A stretch of DNA of 64,000 nucleotides from Sporosarcina sp. P32b (GTDB lineage: Bacteria > Bacillota > Bacilli > Bacillales_A > Planococcaceae). Position 1 is the first letter of the stretch, and every line of letters starts with the position of its first letter. The translations under genes and the position numbers were made by a program. Location of the stretch: assembly GCF_002743335.1 (NCBI RefSeq), contig NZ_PDZB01000002.1, positions 136,205-200,204 on the forward strand. Reading direction: 5' to 3'. Positions 22,286 to 30,233 of the stretch are shown piece by piece. The notes under the pieces are model-generated. The model searched no databases. It was not told the origin of the DNA and saw only the letters and a program-made list of their open reading frames with translations.

Positions 22286-22579
22286 ATGAATATTCACCTA
22301 TCCGAACAAGCAATTCAATGGTTTGAAGAAGAGATGGAAGTCGCTACAGGCGATTATGTTAAGTTTTTCGCGCGTTATGGCGGATCCAGTCCGCTACATG
22401 AAGGCTTTTCCATAGGTATTACGAAAGAAGAACCAGACGAGCTGGCAGTAGAAAACATCGTAAACGGCGTGCATTATTACGTGGAAGAACGAGATCTTTG
22501 GTTCTTTGATGGACATGACCTGCATATTGATGCGGATTCGTCAACAGAAGAATTATCCTTTGACTATCAAGTGGCATAA
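22286..22579 (+). CDS. yneR: HesB/YneR-like protein
   Basis: A 97-residue protein of the HesB/IscA-like fold as found in B. subtilis YneR. The start ATG at 22286 follows GGAAAGGATG; the longer frame to 22247 overlaps plsY. Recognisable segments are VKFFARYGGSSPLHEGFSIGI and the C-terminal LWFFDGHDLHIDAD. The cysteines that bind clusters in IscA proteins are absent (no Cys in the protein), so an iron-sulfur carrier role is not supported by sequence. The function of this subfamily is unknown. Probably co-transcribed with plsY. Confidence 0.88.
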   Translation: MNIHLSEQAIQWFEEEMEVATGDYVKFFARYGGSSPLHEGFSIGITKEEPDELAVENIVNGVHYYVEERDLWFFDGHDLHIDADSSTEELSFDYQVA

Positions 22580-22590
22580 TGACAAATAAA

Positions 22591-22633
22591 ATGGTAAGCA
22601 AAACTCCTATAAAGAGTTCTGCTTACCATTTTT
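22591..22633. terminator. Bidirectional terminator between yneR and yneQ
   Basis: Near-perfect 16-bp stem ATGGTAAGCAAAACTC / GAGTTCTGCTTACCAT with a 7-base loop and TTTTTT on the plus side, AAAAT on the other. The stop codon of the minus-strand yneQ gene (22607) lies inside the stem, so the hairpin serves both converging transcripts. Confidence 0.92.
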
Positions 22634-22924
22634 TAATCGCGTTAATTGATGTAATTGCCCTTCTTTTGTCAAAATATCTACTTGACGTTCCCCGAGTAAA
22701 TCAAAATGTGGATATTCTTCGCGCGCGTGGATCCATTCCGGTTGCAAACCGTACTGACTTCCCCACTTTATCAGCTTTTTTACATCACTGCATCCTGCTT
22801 TTGTGACGGTATTTACTGTTGGAAACCGGTCATCTAGCCAATAATGTGTCAAAAACGCAATTTCCTCACGCTGCACCGCATTTTTCCACTCTTTTAATTG
22901 TTGTCGATTGATTCCGAATGCCAT
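22607..22924 (-). CDS. yneQ: YneQ-like small conserved protein
   Basis: A 105-residue protein matching B. subtilis YneQ by position and general character. It starts at ATG 22924, which overlaps the stop of the thioesterase gene (TGATG), giving translational coupling; an upstream frame to 22966 is rejected. It begins MAFGINRQQLKEWKNAVQREEIAF, with LTHYWLDDRFPTVNTVTKAGC and a C-terminal FDLLGERQVDILTKEGQLHQLTRL. No catalytic motif or membrane segment is seen. Function unknown. Its 3' end is built into the terminator hairpin. Confidence 0.8.
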   Translation of the reverse strand: MAFGINRQQLKEWKNAVQREEIAFLTHYWLDDRFPTVNTVTKAGCSDVKKLIKWGSQYGLQPEWIHAREEYPHFDLLGERQVDILTKEGQLHQLTRLKNGKQNSL

Positions 22925-23349
22925 CAGCCTTCGCCTCGCTGAATTTCTGTGTATTTGGCGTCCCACTCTGGATGGATTTTACGCAATGATACAGGGCGGA
23001 AGTTCTCTTTTTTGACTACTACGTGCTCGGAAACAGCGGTTGCGGCAATCGATCCATCCGCATGCAGGATTTCATAGCCGTAGACGGTACGTAGCTTTCC
23101 GTGCGACTCTACCCATGTTTTGACGGTAATGGTCTCACCATATGTAATCGACGTCTTATACTTCACTGACAGCTCTGTTACAGGCGATAGGTAGCCGTCG
23201 CGCTCGAGCTGTGCATATTCGTATCCGAGGTCTTTGATCAGCGTAGTGCGGCCGATTTCCATCCAAACTAAGTAGTTCGCATGGTAGACGACGCCCATCT
23301 GATCGGTTTCTGCGTATCGTACTTCTATTTCTTTTTCACTGGTTAACAT
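22924..23349 (-). CDS. yneP: Acyl-CoA thioesterase, 4HBT hot-dog family
   Basis: A 141-residue hot-dog thioesterase of the YbgC/4-hydroxybenzoyl-CoA thioesterase family. The motif VRYAETDQMGVVYHANYLVWMEIGR carries the catalytic Asp (in ETDQMG) and the YHANYL helix. The second half has the usual strand SVKYKTSITYGETITVKTWV. It probably hydrolyses acyl-CoA esters in the cytosol; the physiological substrate is unknown. First gene of the yneP-yneQ pair. Start ATG at 23349 follows GAGGTGAT. Synteny with the B. subtilis citB-yneP-yneQ-yneR region supports the call. Confidence 0.92.
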   Translation of the reverse strand: MLTSEKEIEVRYAETDQMGVVYHANYLVWMEIGRTTLIKDLGYEYAQLERDGYLSPVTELSVKYKTSITYGETITVKTWVESHGKLRTVYGYEILHADGSIAATAVSEHVVVKKENFRPVSLRKIHPEWDAKYTEIQRGEG

Positions 23350-23411
23350 GTGATCACCTCATGCTCTAGTATAGCGAATGGGAAAGTGGATTGCTTGTGA
23401 TAGACATTCTG

Positions 23412-23600
23412 ATGGTTTCGCGGACTAGGATTGAGCGCTTAATAGTTGCCTTAGAGCACTTAAGACGACGTTATGAGCGGTTATAGCTTGAGTATGAGCG
23501 GATACGGGCTGTGATAGAGCGCTTCGCGGTGACCATAGAGCGGATACGCATGAACTATGAGCGCTTACACGAATTGAATGAGCGTCCACGCGATGGTTTT
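23412..23600 (+). repeat. Array of eight degenerate 21-bp repeats (array 1)
   Basis: GAGCG (once GAGCA) recurs at 23433, 23454, 23475, 23496, 23517, 23538, 23559 and 23580, exactly 21 bases apart. The unit consensus begins GAGCGSWTA and ends near TGANTAT; the central bases vary. Read in the phase of GAG it encodes heptads ERxxxxx with one in-frame TAG in the third unit. A similar array in inverted orientation lies at 27.8 kb. The repeats fill the gap between yneP and the aconitase terminator. Confidence 0.88.
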
Positions 23601-23633
23601 GATTATTTCCCTGCTACTCCGCTTGTAAAATGC

Positions 23634-23662
23634 AAAAAAGGTGCCCGGCTAAGCCGGGCACC
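23634..23662 (-). terminator. Terminator after aconitase gene
   Basis: Stem GGTGCCCGGCT / AGCCGGGCACC, followed on the minus strand by TTTTTT. It lies 16 bases after the citB stop and abuts repeat array 1. Confidence 0.95.
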
Positions 23663-23677
23663 CTCATCAATTTCTTA

Positions 23678-26392
23678 TTACTTAGCTGCTAATTTATTAC
23701 GTAGAACCATTTGAAGGATTCCGCCGTGACGGTAGTAGTCCACTTCAACTTCAGAGTCGAAACGAGCTAGTACTTCAAATTCAGTTTCCTTGCCGTCTGG
23801 AGCTTTCGCTGTAACTTTAAGGATTGAACGTGGTTTTACGCCTTCAGCGATATTTACACTGATTTCTTCTTCACCAGTTAAGCCTAGAGACTCAACGTTT
23901 TCACCATTGATGAATTGAAGTGGAAGTACACCCATCATCACTAGGTTCGAACGGTGAATACGCTCGAAGCTTTCTACGATAACTGTTTTAATGCCAAGCA
24001 AGTTTGTACCTTTTGCTGCCCAGTCACGTGAAGAGCCCATTCCGTAGTCTTTACCACCAAGGATAGCTAGACCTGTACCGTCTTCTTGATACTTCATTGC
24101 AGCATCATAGATCGGCATAACTTCTTTGTTTGGCCAGTACGTAGTGAATCCACCTTCAGTGCCAGCTGCGATTTGGTTACGAATACGAATGTTCGCAAAC
24201 GTTCCGCGCATCATGACTTCGTGGTTACCACGACGTGAACCGTAAGAGTTGAAGTTACGTGGCTCTACGCCATTTTCACGCAAGTAGAGTCCAGCAGGTG
24301 TGTTCAAACCGATAGCTCCAGCAGGTGAAATATGGTCAGTCGTGATAGAATCACCGAACTTACCGATTACACGCAAGCCTTTAAGCTGCTCGATATCCGC
24401 AGGTTCTTTCGAAAGGTTTTCGAAGAACGGTGGGTTTTGAATATATGTTGAAGATTCATCGAAATCGTATAGTGAATCGTCAGTCGTTTCAATTGCGTTC
24501 CATGCTTCGTTTTCAGTGAATACGCGAGCATATTCTTTACGGAACAATTCAGGTGTAACTGTAGCGTTCAATACATCGTTGACTTCTTGTGTAGTAGGCC
24601 AGATGTCTTTGAAGAATACGTCTTTACCGTCTTTGTCCGTTCCGATTGGATCTTTTGCGAAGTCAATGTTCACTGTTCCAGCTAGTGCGTATGCTACAAC
24701 TAGTGGAGGTGAAGCCAAGTAGTTCGCTTTCACGAATGGGTGTACGCGGCCTTCAAAGTTACGGTTACCTGAAAGGACAGATGTAACTAGAAGATCTTCG
24801 TCAGCAATTGTTTTTTCGATTTCTGGAAGCAATGGACCTGAGTTACCGATACATGTAGTACAACCGTAACCTACTGTGTTGAATCCGATTGTATCCAAGT
24901 AATCAGATAGACCTGATTCGTTCAAGTAGCCAGTAACGACTTTTGAACCTGGTGCCAATGATGTTTTCACGTATGCAGGAGGTGTAAGTCCTTTTTCAAC
25001 AGCCTTCTTCGCAACCAATCCAGCCGCCAACATTACGTAAGGGTTAGATGTGTTTGTACAAGAAGTGATAGCTGCGATTGCAACGTCACCAGTTTTAAGA
25101 TCAACTTTACGTCCGTCTTCGAACTTGATTGTGCCTTTTTTCTCAAGCTCTTTTGGAGTTAATCCAAAACCTTGTGTTCCTTCTGGAGCTACAACTGAGT
25201 CTTTGAAAGACTGTTGCATTTCAGTCAATGGAATCAAGTCTTGTGGACGTTTTGGACCTGAAAGGTTTGCAGCGATGTCGCTAAGGTTGATTTCTACAAC
25301 TTTAGTGAATGTCGGCTCTTCCTTTTCAGGAGTGAAGAACATATCGTTTTCGATCAAGTATTGCTTCACTACTGCAATGTGTTCTTCGTCGCGGCCTGTT
25401 AAGCGCATATAGTTAAGTGACTCTTCGTCAACCGGGAAGAATCCACAAGTAGCACCATATTCAGGCGCCATGTTTGCGATTGTCGCACGGTCAGCAAGTG
25501 GCAATTTAGAAACGCCAGGGCCGAAGAACTCAACAAATTTACCTACAACACCTTGTGCACGAAGGATTTGAGTTACTTTAAGCGCTAAGTCAGTTGCAGT
25601 TGTTCCGTCTGGAAGATCTCCAACTAATTTCACACCAATAACTTCTGGAATTGGGAAGTATGAAGGTTGTCCAAGCATTCCTGCTTCGGCTTCGATACCA
25701 CCAACACCCCATCCAAGTACGCCGATACCGTTGATCATAGTCGTGTGGGAGTCCGTTCCAACTAATGTATCTGGGTATGTTTCGAATGATCCATCTTCGT
25801 TTTCCACAGCGTGAACAACGTTTGCTAGATATTCAAGGTTTACTTGGTGAACGATACCCGTTGCTGGTGGTACTGCACGGTAGTTATCGTATGCTTTTTG
25901 TGCCCAGCTTAGGAACTGGTAACGCTCAGCATTACGTTCGAATTCTAGTTCCATGTTCAGTTGTAGAGCTTGTTGAGTACCATAGCTATCTACTTGTACT
26001 GAGTGGTCAATTACTAGATCCACTGGAATTTCAGGGTTAATTTCGTTTGGATCTCCACCTAGTTCATTCATTGCAGAACGCAATGAAGCCAAGTCCACTA
26101 CAACAGGAACTCCTGTGAAGTCTTGTAGGATTACACGTGAAGGTTTGAATGGAACTTCAGCGTCTGCGTTTTGTACAGTGCCCCATTTAGCCAAATCTTC
26201 AACATGGTCGTCCTTGATTACGTATCCGTCGTGTTGACGAAGTACTGATTCTAGTAATACTCTTACAGAATAAGGAAGTTTCGATACTTTTGTTAGTCCT
26301 GCTTCTTCTAAAGCTTTCAAACGGTAGTAGTTATACGTCTTGTCGTTTACTGTGAAAGACTGACGGCTATTATGCAAGTTGCTTTTTGCCAT
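23678..26392 (-). CDS. citB: Aconitate hydratase
   Basis: Citrate/isocitrate isomerase of the TCA cycle with a 4Fe-4S cluster; in Bacillus it also binds RNA. 904 residues, full length for the AcnA/IRP1 type. Cluster ligands are Cys in TSCTNTSNP and the pair in [13 protein letters not shown]. Other signatures are [26 protein letters not shown], the swivel-domain [35 protein letters not shown] and [13 protein letters not shown]. The start ATG at 26392 follows AAGGGAGG. The upstream region contains a candidate CcpC-type dyad. Same neighbourhood as B. subtilis citB. Confidence 0.98.
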   Translation of the reverse strand: MAKSNLHNSRQSFTVNDKTYNYYRLKALEEAGLTKVSKLPYSVRVLLESVLRQHDGYVIKDDHVEDLAKWGTVQNADAEVPFKPSRVILQDFTGVPVVVDLASLRSAMNELGGDPNEINPEIPVDLVIDHSVQVDSYGTQQALQLNMELEFERNAERYQFLSWAQKAYDNYRAVPPATGIVHQVNLEYLANVVHAVENEDGSFETYPDTLVGTDSHTTMINGIGVLGWGVGGIEAEAGMLGQPSYFPIPEVIGVKLVGDLPDGTTATDLALKVTQILRAQGVVGKFVEFFGPGVSKLPLADRATIANMAPEYGATCGFFPVDEESLNYMRLTGRDEEHIAVVKQYLIENDMFFTPEKEEPTFTKVVEINLSDIAANLSGPKRPQDLIPLTEMQQSFKDSVVAPEGTQGFGLTPKELEKKGTIKFEDGRKVDLKTGDVAIAAITSCTNTSNPYVMLAAGLVAKKAVEKGLTPPAYVKTSLAPGSKVVTGYLNESGLSDYLDTIGFNTVGYGCTTCIGNSGPLLPEIEKTIADEDLLVTSVLSGNRNFEGRVHPFVKANYLASPPLVVAYALAGTVNIDFAKDPIGTDKDGKDVFFKDIWPTTQEVNDVLNATVTPELFRKEYARVFTENEAWNAIETTDDSLYDFDESSTYIQNPPFFENLSKEPADIEQLKGLRVIGKFGDSITTDHISPAGAIGLNTPAGLYLRENGVEPRNFNSYGSRRGNHEVMMRGTFANIRIRNQIAAGTEGGFTTYWPNKEVMPIYDAAMKYQEDGTGLAILGGKDYGMGSSRDWAAKGTNLLGIKTVIVESFERIHRSNLVMMGVLPLQFINGENVESLGLTGEEEISVNIAEGVKPRSILKVTAKAPDGKETEFEVLARFDSEVEVDYYRHGGILQMVLRNKLAAK

Positions 26393-26768
26393 TTTTTTGT
26401 TTCCTCCCTTTATGTACTGAAAGACGAAAAGTTTACATCTTTCCTCTACTCCATCTTAGTATACCAAAGAACAATAGTAAAATACATATACATTATAGGT
26501 GTACATAAGAAAAGCTTATGACTAAACGAAATATCATTAAGAATTCTCAATTAGTCGTTTGCATTCTCAAATAGCACGACTTTTACTCGTAAAAATGCCG
26601 TTTATGTCATTTACTGTATATCTTTTTCGAAAAAATAATTATTTATTATTTTAAATATTTTATGTTTTATTATGATTTTATGCAGATTAATGAGTTCAAA
26701 GATGTCTTTACATATGTTTAGACACTAGGCCGCCACTATGAGAAAATAAAGAAAAGGAGATGTTCTAT
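26393..26768. promoter_or_regulatory. Divergent promoter region, citB and pncA
   Basis: AT-rich region of 376 bases without a gene. On the minus strand a TATACT hexamer at 26463-26458 is a plausible -10 for citB. A 15-base palindrome (26505-26519) lies about 60 bases upstream of the expected start of transcription. The AAAAGGAG at 26752-26758 belongs to pncA. Nothing else was recognised. Confidence 0.45.
26505..26519. promoter_or_regulatory. Candidate CcpC-type dyad upstream of citB
   Basis: ATAAGAAAAGCTTAT, an inverted repeat of the form ATAA-N7-TTAT. It is centred about 60 bases upstream of the inferred citB transcription start, a placement like that of the dyad bound by the LysR-type regulator CcpC in B. 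subtilis. Assignment rests on pattern and position only. Confidence 0.45.
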
Positions 26769-27317
26769 ATGAAGAAAGCGTTACTCATTGTAGATTACAC
26801 AGTAGATTTTGTTGCTAAAGACGGCGCATTGACTTGCGGCGAACCAGGTATCGCGCTTGAGAAGTATATTGTCGATCAGACAGCAGATTATTTGAAACAA
26901 CAACTGCCAGTATTCGTTATCAATGATCTGCATGAAAAAAATGATCCGTATCATCCTGAAAGCAAACTATTCCCACCTCATAATATTCGAGGTACGGAAG
27001 GTAGAAATCTTTATGGGACATTGCATGATCTTTATACTGAGCAGAAGCAAGAAATTATTTGGATGGATAAAACACGCTACAGTGCGTTCGCTGGAACAGA
27101 CCTCGATATCCAATTGCGTGCACGCGGCATTACGGAAATCCATCTTATGGGTGTATGTACGGATATTTGCATTTTACATACTGCAGTTGACGCGTACAAC
27201 CTCGGTTACACGATTGTCGTCCACGAAGGCGGCGTCGCAAGCTTCAACGCTGCAGGCCATGACTGGGCTCTCTCCCACTTCCAAAACACCTTGGGCGCGA
27301 CTGTACTAGCCAAATAA
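26769..27317 (+). CDS. pncA: Nicotinamidase
   Basis: Converts nicotinamide to nicotinate for NAD salvage. 182 residues of the isochorismatase/cysteine hydrolase fold. The triad is Asp9 (IVDYT), Lys101 (MDKTRYSAF) and Cys134 (GVCTDICILHTAVDAYNLGY). Metal ligands are probably Asp53, His55 and His62 in NDLHEKNDPYHPES, which is followed by LFPPHNIRGTEGRNLYG. The sequence closely resembles my recollection of B. subtilis YueJ/PncA. The second ATG (26769) is chosen because AAAAGGAG at 26752-26758 gives correct spacing; the ATG at 26760 is too close. A terminator follows, so it is monocistronic. Confidence 0.92.
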   Translation: MKKALLIVDYTVDFVAKDGALTCGEPGIALEKYIVDQTADYLKQQLPVFVINDLHEKNDPYHPESKLFPPHNIRGTEGRNLYGTLHDLYTEQKQEIIWMDKTRYSAFAGTDLDIQLRARGITEIHLMGVCTDICILHTAVDAYNLGYTIVVHEGGVASFNAAGHDWALSHFQNTLGATVLAK

Positions 27318-27325
27318 GCAATCCG

Positions 27326-27363
27326 AAAGTTCAGCAGGTATTTTCTCCTGTCTGAACTTTTTT
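27326..27363 (+). terminator. Terminator after pncA
   Basis: Stem AAAGTTCAG.CAGG / CCTG.CTGAACTTT (27326-27338 and 27347-27360) followed by T residues on the plus strand. Confidence 0.9.
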
Positions 27364-27449
27364 AACGAAAAATGTTTGAGGTATTAAAAAGATGGCAATA
27401 CCAATACTAAGCGAGAGCTACATAACATATTGAAAAGGAGATGAGCAAC

Positions 27450-27704
27450 ATGAGCTTTTTATGGTTCTTAATTATCGGAGGTATCATTGGTTGGCTAGCT
27501 GGACTTATTTTAGGTAAAGATATTCCCGGCGGTATTATTGGTAACATCATTGCAGGTATTGTAGGTGCATGGATTGGTGGTGCACTATTAGGAGAATGGG
27601 GTCCACAGATCTCTAGTTTCTATTTCGTACCAGCGTTAATCGGTGCGATCGTACTTGTATTCATTGTGAGCTTGATTATGAAGAGTATGCGTAAAGCTTC
27701 ATAA
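27450..27704 (+). CDS. GlsB/YeaQ/YmgE family small membrane protein
   Basis: An 84-residue membrane protein of the transglycosylase-associated (GlsB/YeaQ/YmgE) family. Three hydrophobic segments contain the glycine-rich signature GGIIGWLAGLILGKDIPGG, then GIIGNIIAGIVGAWIGGALLG and a C-terminal membrane helix. Members are often stress-induced; the molecular role is unknown. ATG at 27450 fits the AAAAGGAG at 27433-27440 better than the ATG at 27441. A GTTTGA-N14-GGCAAT sequence at 27374-27399 is a weak sigma-B-like match. Monocistronic between two terminators. Confidence 0.9.
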   Translation: MSFLWFLIIGGIIGWLAGLILGKDIPGGIIGNIIAGIVGAWIGGALLGEWGPQISSFYFVPALIGAIVLVFIVSLIMKSMRKAS

Positions 27705-27718
27705 AATTAAACATCAAA

Positions 27719-27756
27719 ACGTGAAGATGCCCATTCGAGGCGCTTCACGTTTTTTA
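27719..27756 (+). terminator. Terminator after the GlsB-family gene
   Basis: Stem ACGTGAAG / CTTCACGT (27719-27726 and 27743-27750) followed by TTTTTT. Confidence 0.92.
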
Positions 27757-27799
27757 TTTTGTGAATAAAATTAGGCATAACGAGAAAACGTTGCGAATT

Positions 27800-27949
27800 G
27801 GCTCATTGAATTGTTTAGGCGCTCATAGTTCATGCGAATCCGCTCTACGGTCGCTGCGAAGCGCTCTATACTAGTTGGCAACTGCTCTATCATGGACCGT
27901 AACCGCTCATACTTTACGTTAAGCGCTCTTTCCCGACCTGCAACCGCTC
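27800..27949 (-). repeat. Array of degenerate 21-bp repeats, inverted (array 2)
   Basis: The complement motif CGCTC (with two variants) recurs at 27800, 27820, 27841, 27862, 27883, 27904, 27924 and 27945, at steps of 20 or 21 bases. On the minus strand the units begin GAGCG as in array 1. An 18-base block, CGCATGAACTATGAGCGC, is identical in the two arrays. It fills the space between two terminators and has no gene. The rest of the 328-base gap (27705-28032) is the flanking terminators. Confidence 0.88.
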
Positions 27950-27998
27950 AATCACCCGCTTTTTGAACGTCACCTTCAAACGTATAGAAACTAAAAAA

Positions 27999-28031
27999 AC
28001 GTAGAGCCACCAAATTCGGTGGACTCTACGT
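27999..28031. terminator. Bidirectional terminator
   Basis: Stem ACGTAGAG.CCACC / GGTGG.CTCTACGT around AAATTC, with TTTTA on the plus side and AAAAAAA (T run on minus) on the left. It ends the minus-strand lytic-transglycosylase gene. Confidence 0.9.
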
Positions 28032-28032
28032 T

Positions 28033-28716
28033 TTATTTTTTCACTTGTTTTTCTGAGGCGATGCGTTGTTCTTCGAATTCATTATAGTACCACAATACAT
28101 CCTCTACATACTGATCGCTGTGATTATAAGTGAAAACAGCTTTCTGTATATCCCCATCCGCTGCACCACTATCCGACAGATAGTGCGCCGCGCTGAAGAT
28201 GGCGTCTTCTATATCAAATGGATCCGCTATTCCGTCACCATTTGCATCGACACCGTAGCCGCCATATTGCTCGATGACAGCCGGATCGATCTTATCGCGT
28301 TCAGGAATTTCTCCCTTGCCTAACTCCTTACAACCAGGATAATCCCAGCCGACGAAAGTACATGGCATGAACTGCATCGGTCCTTCTGCTCCAACAGGCG
28401 AGACGTCGGTTTTCATTGTAGAGAACCTAGTCTCAATGCGGTGATGCGCTGCAAGCAACGTCCAAGGAATATTATATTCTTTTGCTGCTTCGATATAGAT
28501 TGGAATAAATTCCTGTGGGACGGCTTCTCCAGTTTTACGGTCTTGAATATGAAATAACGCCGTAGCCGTTTCTGCAATCGTGTCGTGTTTTCCGAAATTC
28601 ACCCAAAGAATGGCGGAAATCGTAAAGAGTGTGACAGCAACAGGTACTAATAAAACCAAAAAAGCGACCATAACGCGTCCCGATCGACTGAGTCTCTTTT
28701 TCTTTAATTTCTTCAT
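28033..28716 (-). CDS. Membrane-anchored lytic transglycosylase-like protein
   Basis: A 227-residue protein with a basic N-terminus (MKKLKKKRLSRSGR), one membrane segment (about residues 16-42), and an extracytoplasmic transglycosylase SLT-like domain. The catalytic Glu is probably in LLAAHHRIETRFST, followed by VSPVGAEGPMQFMPCTF, the usual GxxQxMP substrate motif. A loop with spacing like an EF hand, GVDANGDGIADPFD, lies just before DAIFSAAHYL and may bind calcium, as in other SLT-domain enzymes of this type. It would cleave peptidoglycan at the cell surface. 20 bases after the SCO gene on the same strand, so probably co-transcribed. Confidence 0.88.
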   Translation of the reverse strand: MKKLKKKRLSRSGRVMVAFLVLLVPVAVTLFTISAILWVNFGKHDTIAETATALFHIQDRKTGEAVPQEFIPIYIEAAKEYNIPWTLLAAHHRIETRFSTMKTDVSPVGAEGPMQFMPCTFVGWDYPGCKELGKGEIPERDKIDPAVIEQYGGYGVDANGDGIADPFDIEDAIFSAAHYLSDSGAADGDIQKAVFTYNHSDQYVEDVLWYYNEFEEQRIASEKQVKK

Positions 28717-28736
28717 TGCCTCACCCCTTCTGTTGA

Positions 28737-29327
28737 TTACTTGCCTTCTTTGATGAGTGCTTTCATGTCTTTTACGATTGTATCATATTGCACGTCTTCG
28801 TTCCCACCATATAATTTTACTACTTCGTTGTTTTGATTTACCAAGCCGAATGAAACACCATGGATGACTTGATCATCGTTAGGAATTTGTTTCACTAATT
28901 GTTTAAACGATGAAGCGGCTATTTTTTCAATCGTCTTCATATCGTATCCTGTCAGCATCTGCCATTTACTTTCATCCGGCGCGCTGAATAGGTCAAGGTA
29001 TTTTGCCAATTCTTCCGGTGTATCTACATCCGGGTCTACACTGAACGACACAATATTATAATCCTCGATTTTATTGTCAATTAATTCTTCCTGCAACGTA
29101 ACCATATTGCTCATCATCGGCGGACAAACTGTTGTACATTTCGTGAATACGAACTGTGCCAGCCAGACAGAGCCTTTTAGATCTTCATCGGTTACAGTTT
29201 CATTGTTTTGGTTGGTAAATTCAAATGAATCCACTTTATATTTATGGTCCGGTTTAAAACCACCACCACACGCACTCAACAACAGCACAAATATAAGTGT
29301 CAACGGTACCAAAAGCTTTTTATACAT
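28737..29327 (-). CDS. SCO1/SenC family copper chaperone lipoprotein
   Basis: A 196-residue lipoprotein of the SCO family, needed for CuA assembly in cytochrome c oxidase. Start ATG at 29327 behind GGTGGAGGA; the longer frame adds an implausible N-terminus. Signal peptide with lipobox LLLSAC. The thioredoxin-like domain has the copper-binding FTKCTTVCPPMMSNM (CxxxC) and the distal histidine in VIHGVSFGLV. VSFSVDPDVDTPEELAKYL is also typical. It resembles B. subtilis BsSCO (YpmQ). Located outside the membrane. Co-directional with the transglycosylase-like gene downstream. Confidence 0.93.
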   Translation of the reverse strand: MYKKLLVPLTLIFVLLLSACGGGFKPDHKYKVDSFEFTNQNNETVTDEDLKGSVWLAQFVFTKCTTVCPPMMSNMVTLQEELIDNKIEDYNIVSFSVDPDVDTPEELAKYLDLFSAPDESKWQMLTGYDMKTIEKIAASSFKQLVKQIPNDDQVIHGVSFGLVNQNNEVVKLYGGNEDVQYDTIVKDMKALIKEGK

Positions 29328-29447
29328 TTTTCGATTCCTCCACCTTTTAATAGTCACTTTATCATAACGAAAGTTCACAACGCATACAAGGTGAAGGCGT
29401 CCCGCATTTTGGCTAAATCTTGTCGGATTCATGAAGTTCCTATGAAG

Positions 29448-29576
29448 TCACCTGTTTTTGATGTCCGAGAGAACGCCATGAATCGCTTCTAACTTCACTT
29501 CCAAACGATGTAGTAGATAAAACGATACGAAAATCGGGAATCCAACATCTTGTATAAGCTGTAGCCAGTCCTCCAT
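29448..29576 (-). CDS. YvrJ family small protein
   Basis: A 42-residue open frame with start ATG at 29576 behind GGGGGAG. It begins MEDWLQLIQDVGFPIFVSFY and continues LLHRLEVKLEAI, the pattern of the YvrJ family: a short amphipathic start, one membrane helix with G-F-P, then a charged helix. YvrJ genes usually stand next to DUF2922 and DUF1659 genes, as here, which supports the call despite the small size. Function unknown. The terminator after the DUF2922 gene lies upstream, so it may have its own promoter or depend on readthrough. Confidence 0.82.
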   Translation of the reverse strand: MEDWLQLIQDVGFPIFVSFYLLHRLEVKLEAIHGVLSDIKNR

Positions 29577-29608
29577 TGTTCACTCCCCCTCTCTCGTTTT
29601 CATTGAAT

Positions 29609-29645
29609 AAAAAAGCCGGCTTCCAGTACAGGACTGAAAACCGGC
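29609..29645 (-). terminator. Terminator after the DUF2922 gene
   Basis: Stem GCCGGTTTTCAGTCC / GGAAGCCGGC-type pairing (29615-29645) followed by TTTTTT on the minus strand. Confidence 0.85.
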
Positions 29646-29651
29646 CGCAAC

Positions 29652-29870
29652 TTATCGACTGACGATGTTTTGTGTATCACGTGCAACGATTCGTGCACTT
29701 TTGATCGTAGCGAGTGGAGATTCTTCGATGAGGAAGATATTGCTTGCGATCACTCGCTGCATCACGGTTTCGACTTGCCCTTCCGTAAGGTCTTCATGCG
29801 GTTCATCTACCGTTAATTTCACCGGCTTATTCGCTGCGGTTAAAAATGTTAGTTCCAATACTTTTGCCAT
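29652..29870 (-). CDS. DUF2922 family protein
   Basis: A 72-residue protein, full length for DUF2922. It reads MAKVLELTFLTAANKPVKLT, then VETVMQRVIASNIF and a final IVARDTQNIVSR. It follows the DUF1659 gene by 23 bases and precedes YvrJ; this trio recurs in Bacillales. No catalytic residues. Start ATG at 29870 follows AGGAGGAGAG. The role is unknown. Confidence 0.9.
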   Translation of the reverse strand: MAKVLELTFLTAANKPVKLTVDEPHEDLTEGQVETVMQRVIASNIFLIEESPLATIKSARIVARDTQNIVSR

Positions 29871-29893
29871 ATGCGCTCTCCTCCTGTACGGTT

Positions 29894-30115
29894 TTAGTTA
29901 TGAAGATCTTCTGTTACGACTTTCTCGAGCTGGATTAATGGGTAGCTTGATAATGAAGCGAGTTGTGTCAAAGCAGTGTACATATTTGCCGGTGTTGCGT
30001 CATCATTGATGAATTTGTACGTTTTAATCTTACGAATGAAGTGACCTTTTTCGTTAACGCCTGCATTAAAGTGGATCTTCGCCGTAGCCTGACTGAATTC
30101 TAGTGCTGCTGCCAT
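29894..30115 (-). CDS. DUF1659 family protein
   Basis: A 73-residue protein of the DUF1659 family. The ATG at 30115 is chosen because AAAGGAGGTG sits at the right distance; the GTG at 30124 falls within that ribosome binding site. Sequence features are INDDATPANMYTALTQLASLS and the C-terminal PLIQLEKVVTEDL, typical of the family. First gene of the DUF1659-DUF2922(-YvrJ) group. Function unknown. Confidence 0.9.
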   Translation of the reverse strand: MAAALEFSQATAKIHFNAGVNEKGHFIRKIKTYKFINDDATPANMYTALTQLASLSSYPLIQLEKVVTEDLHN

Positions 30116-30233
30116 GTGTATCACCTCCTTTCATCCGCTATATAGACAGAAATCTCGAAAAGGATACTTTGTTAGTGAAATATTTCTCAATTGCTTTTAT
30201 AATGAAGGATAGAATGGAAGAGGTGAAAAAACC

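Noticed and set aside
23433-23600. CRISPR array
   Set aside because: Period is only 21 bases, units are degenerate, and there are no unique spacers or cas genes.
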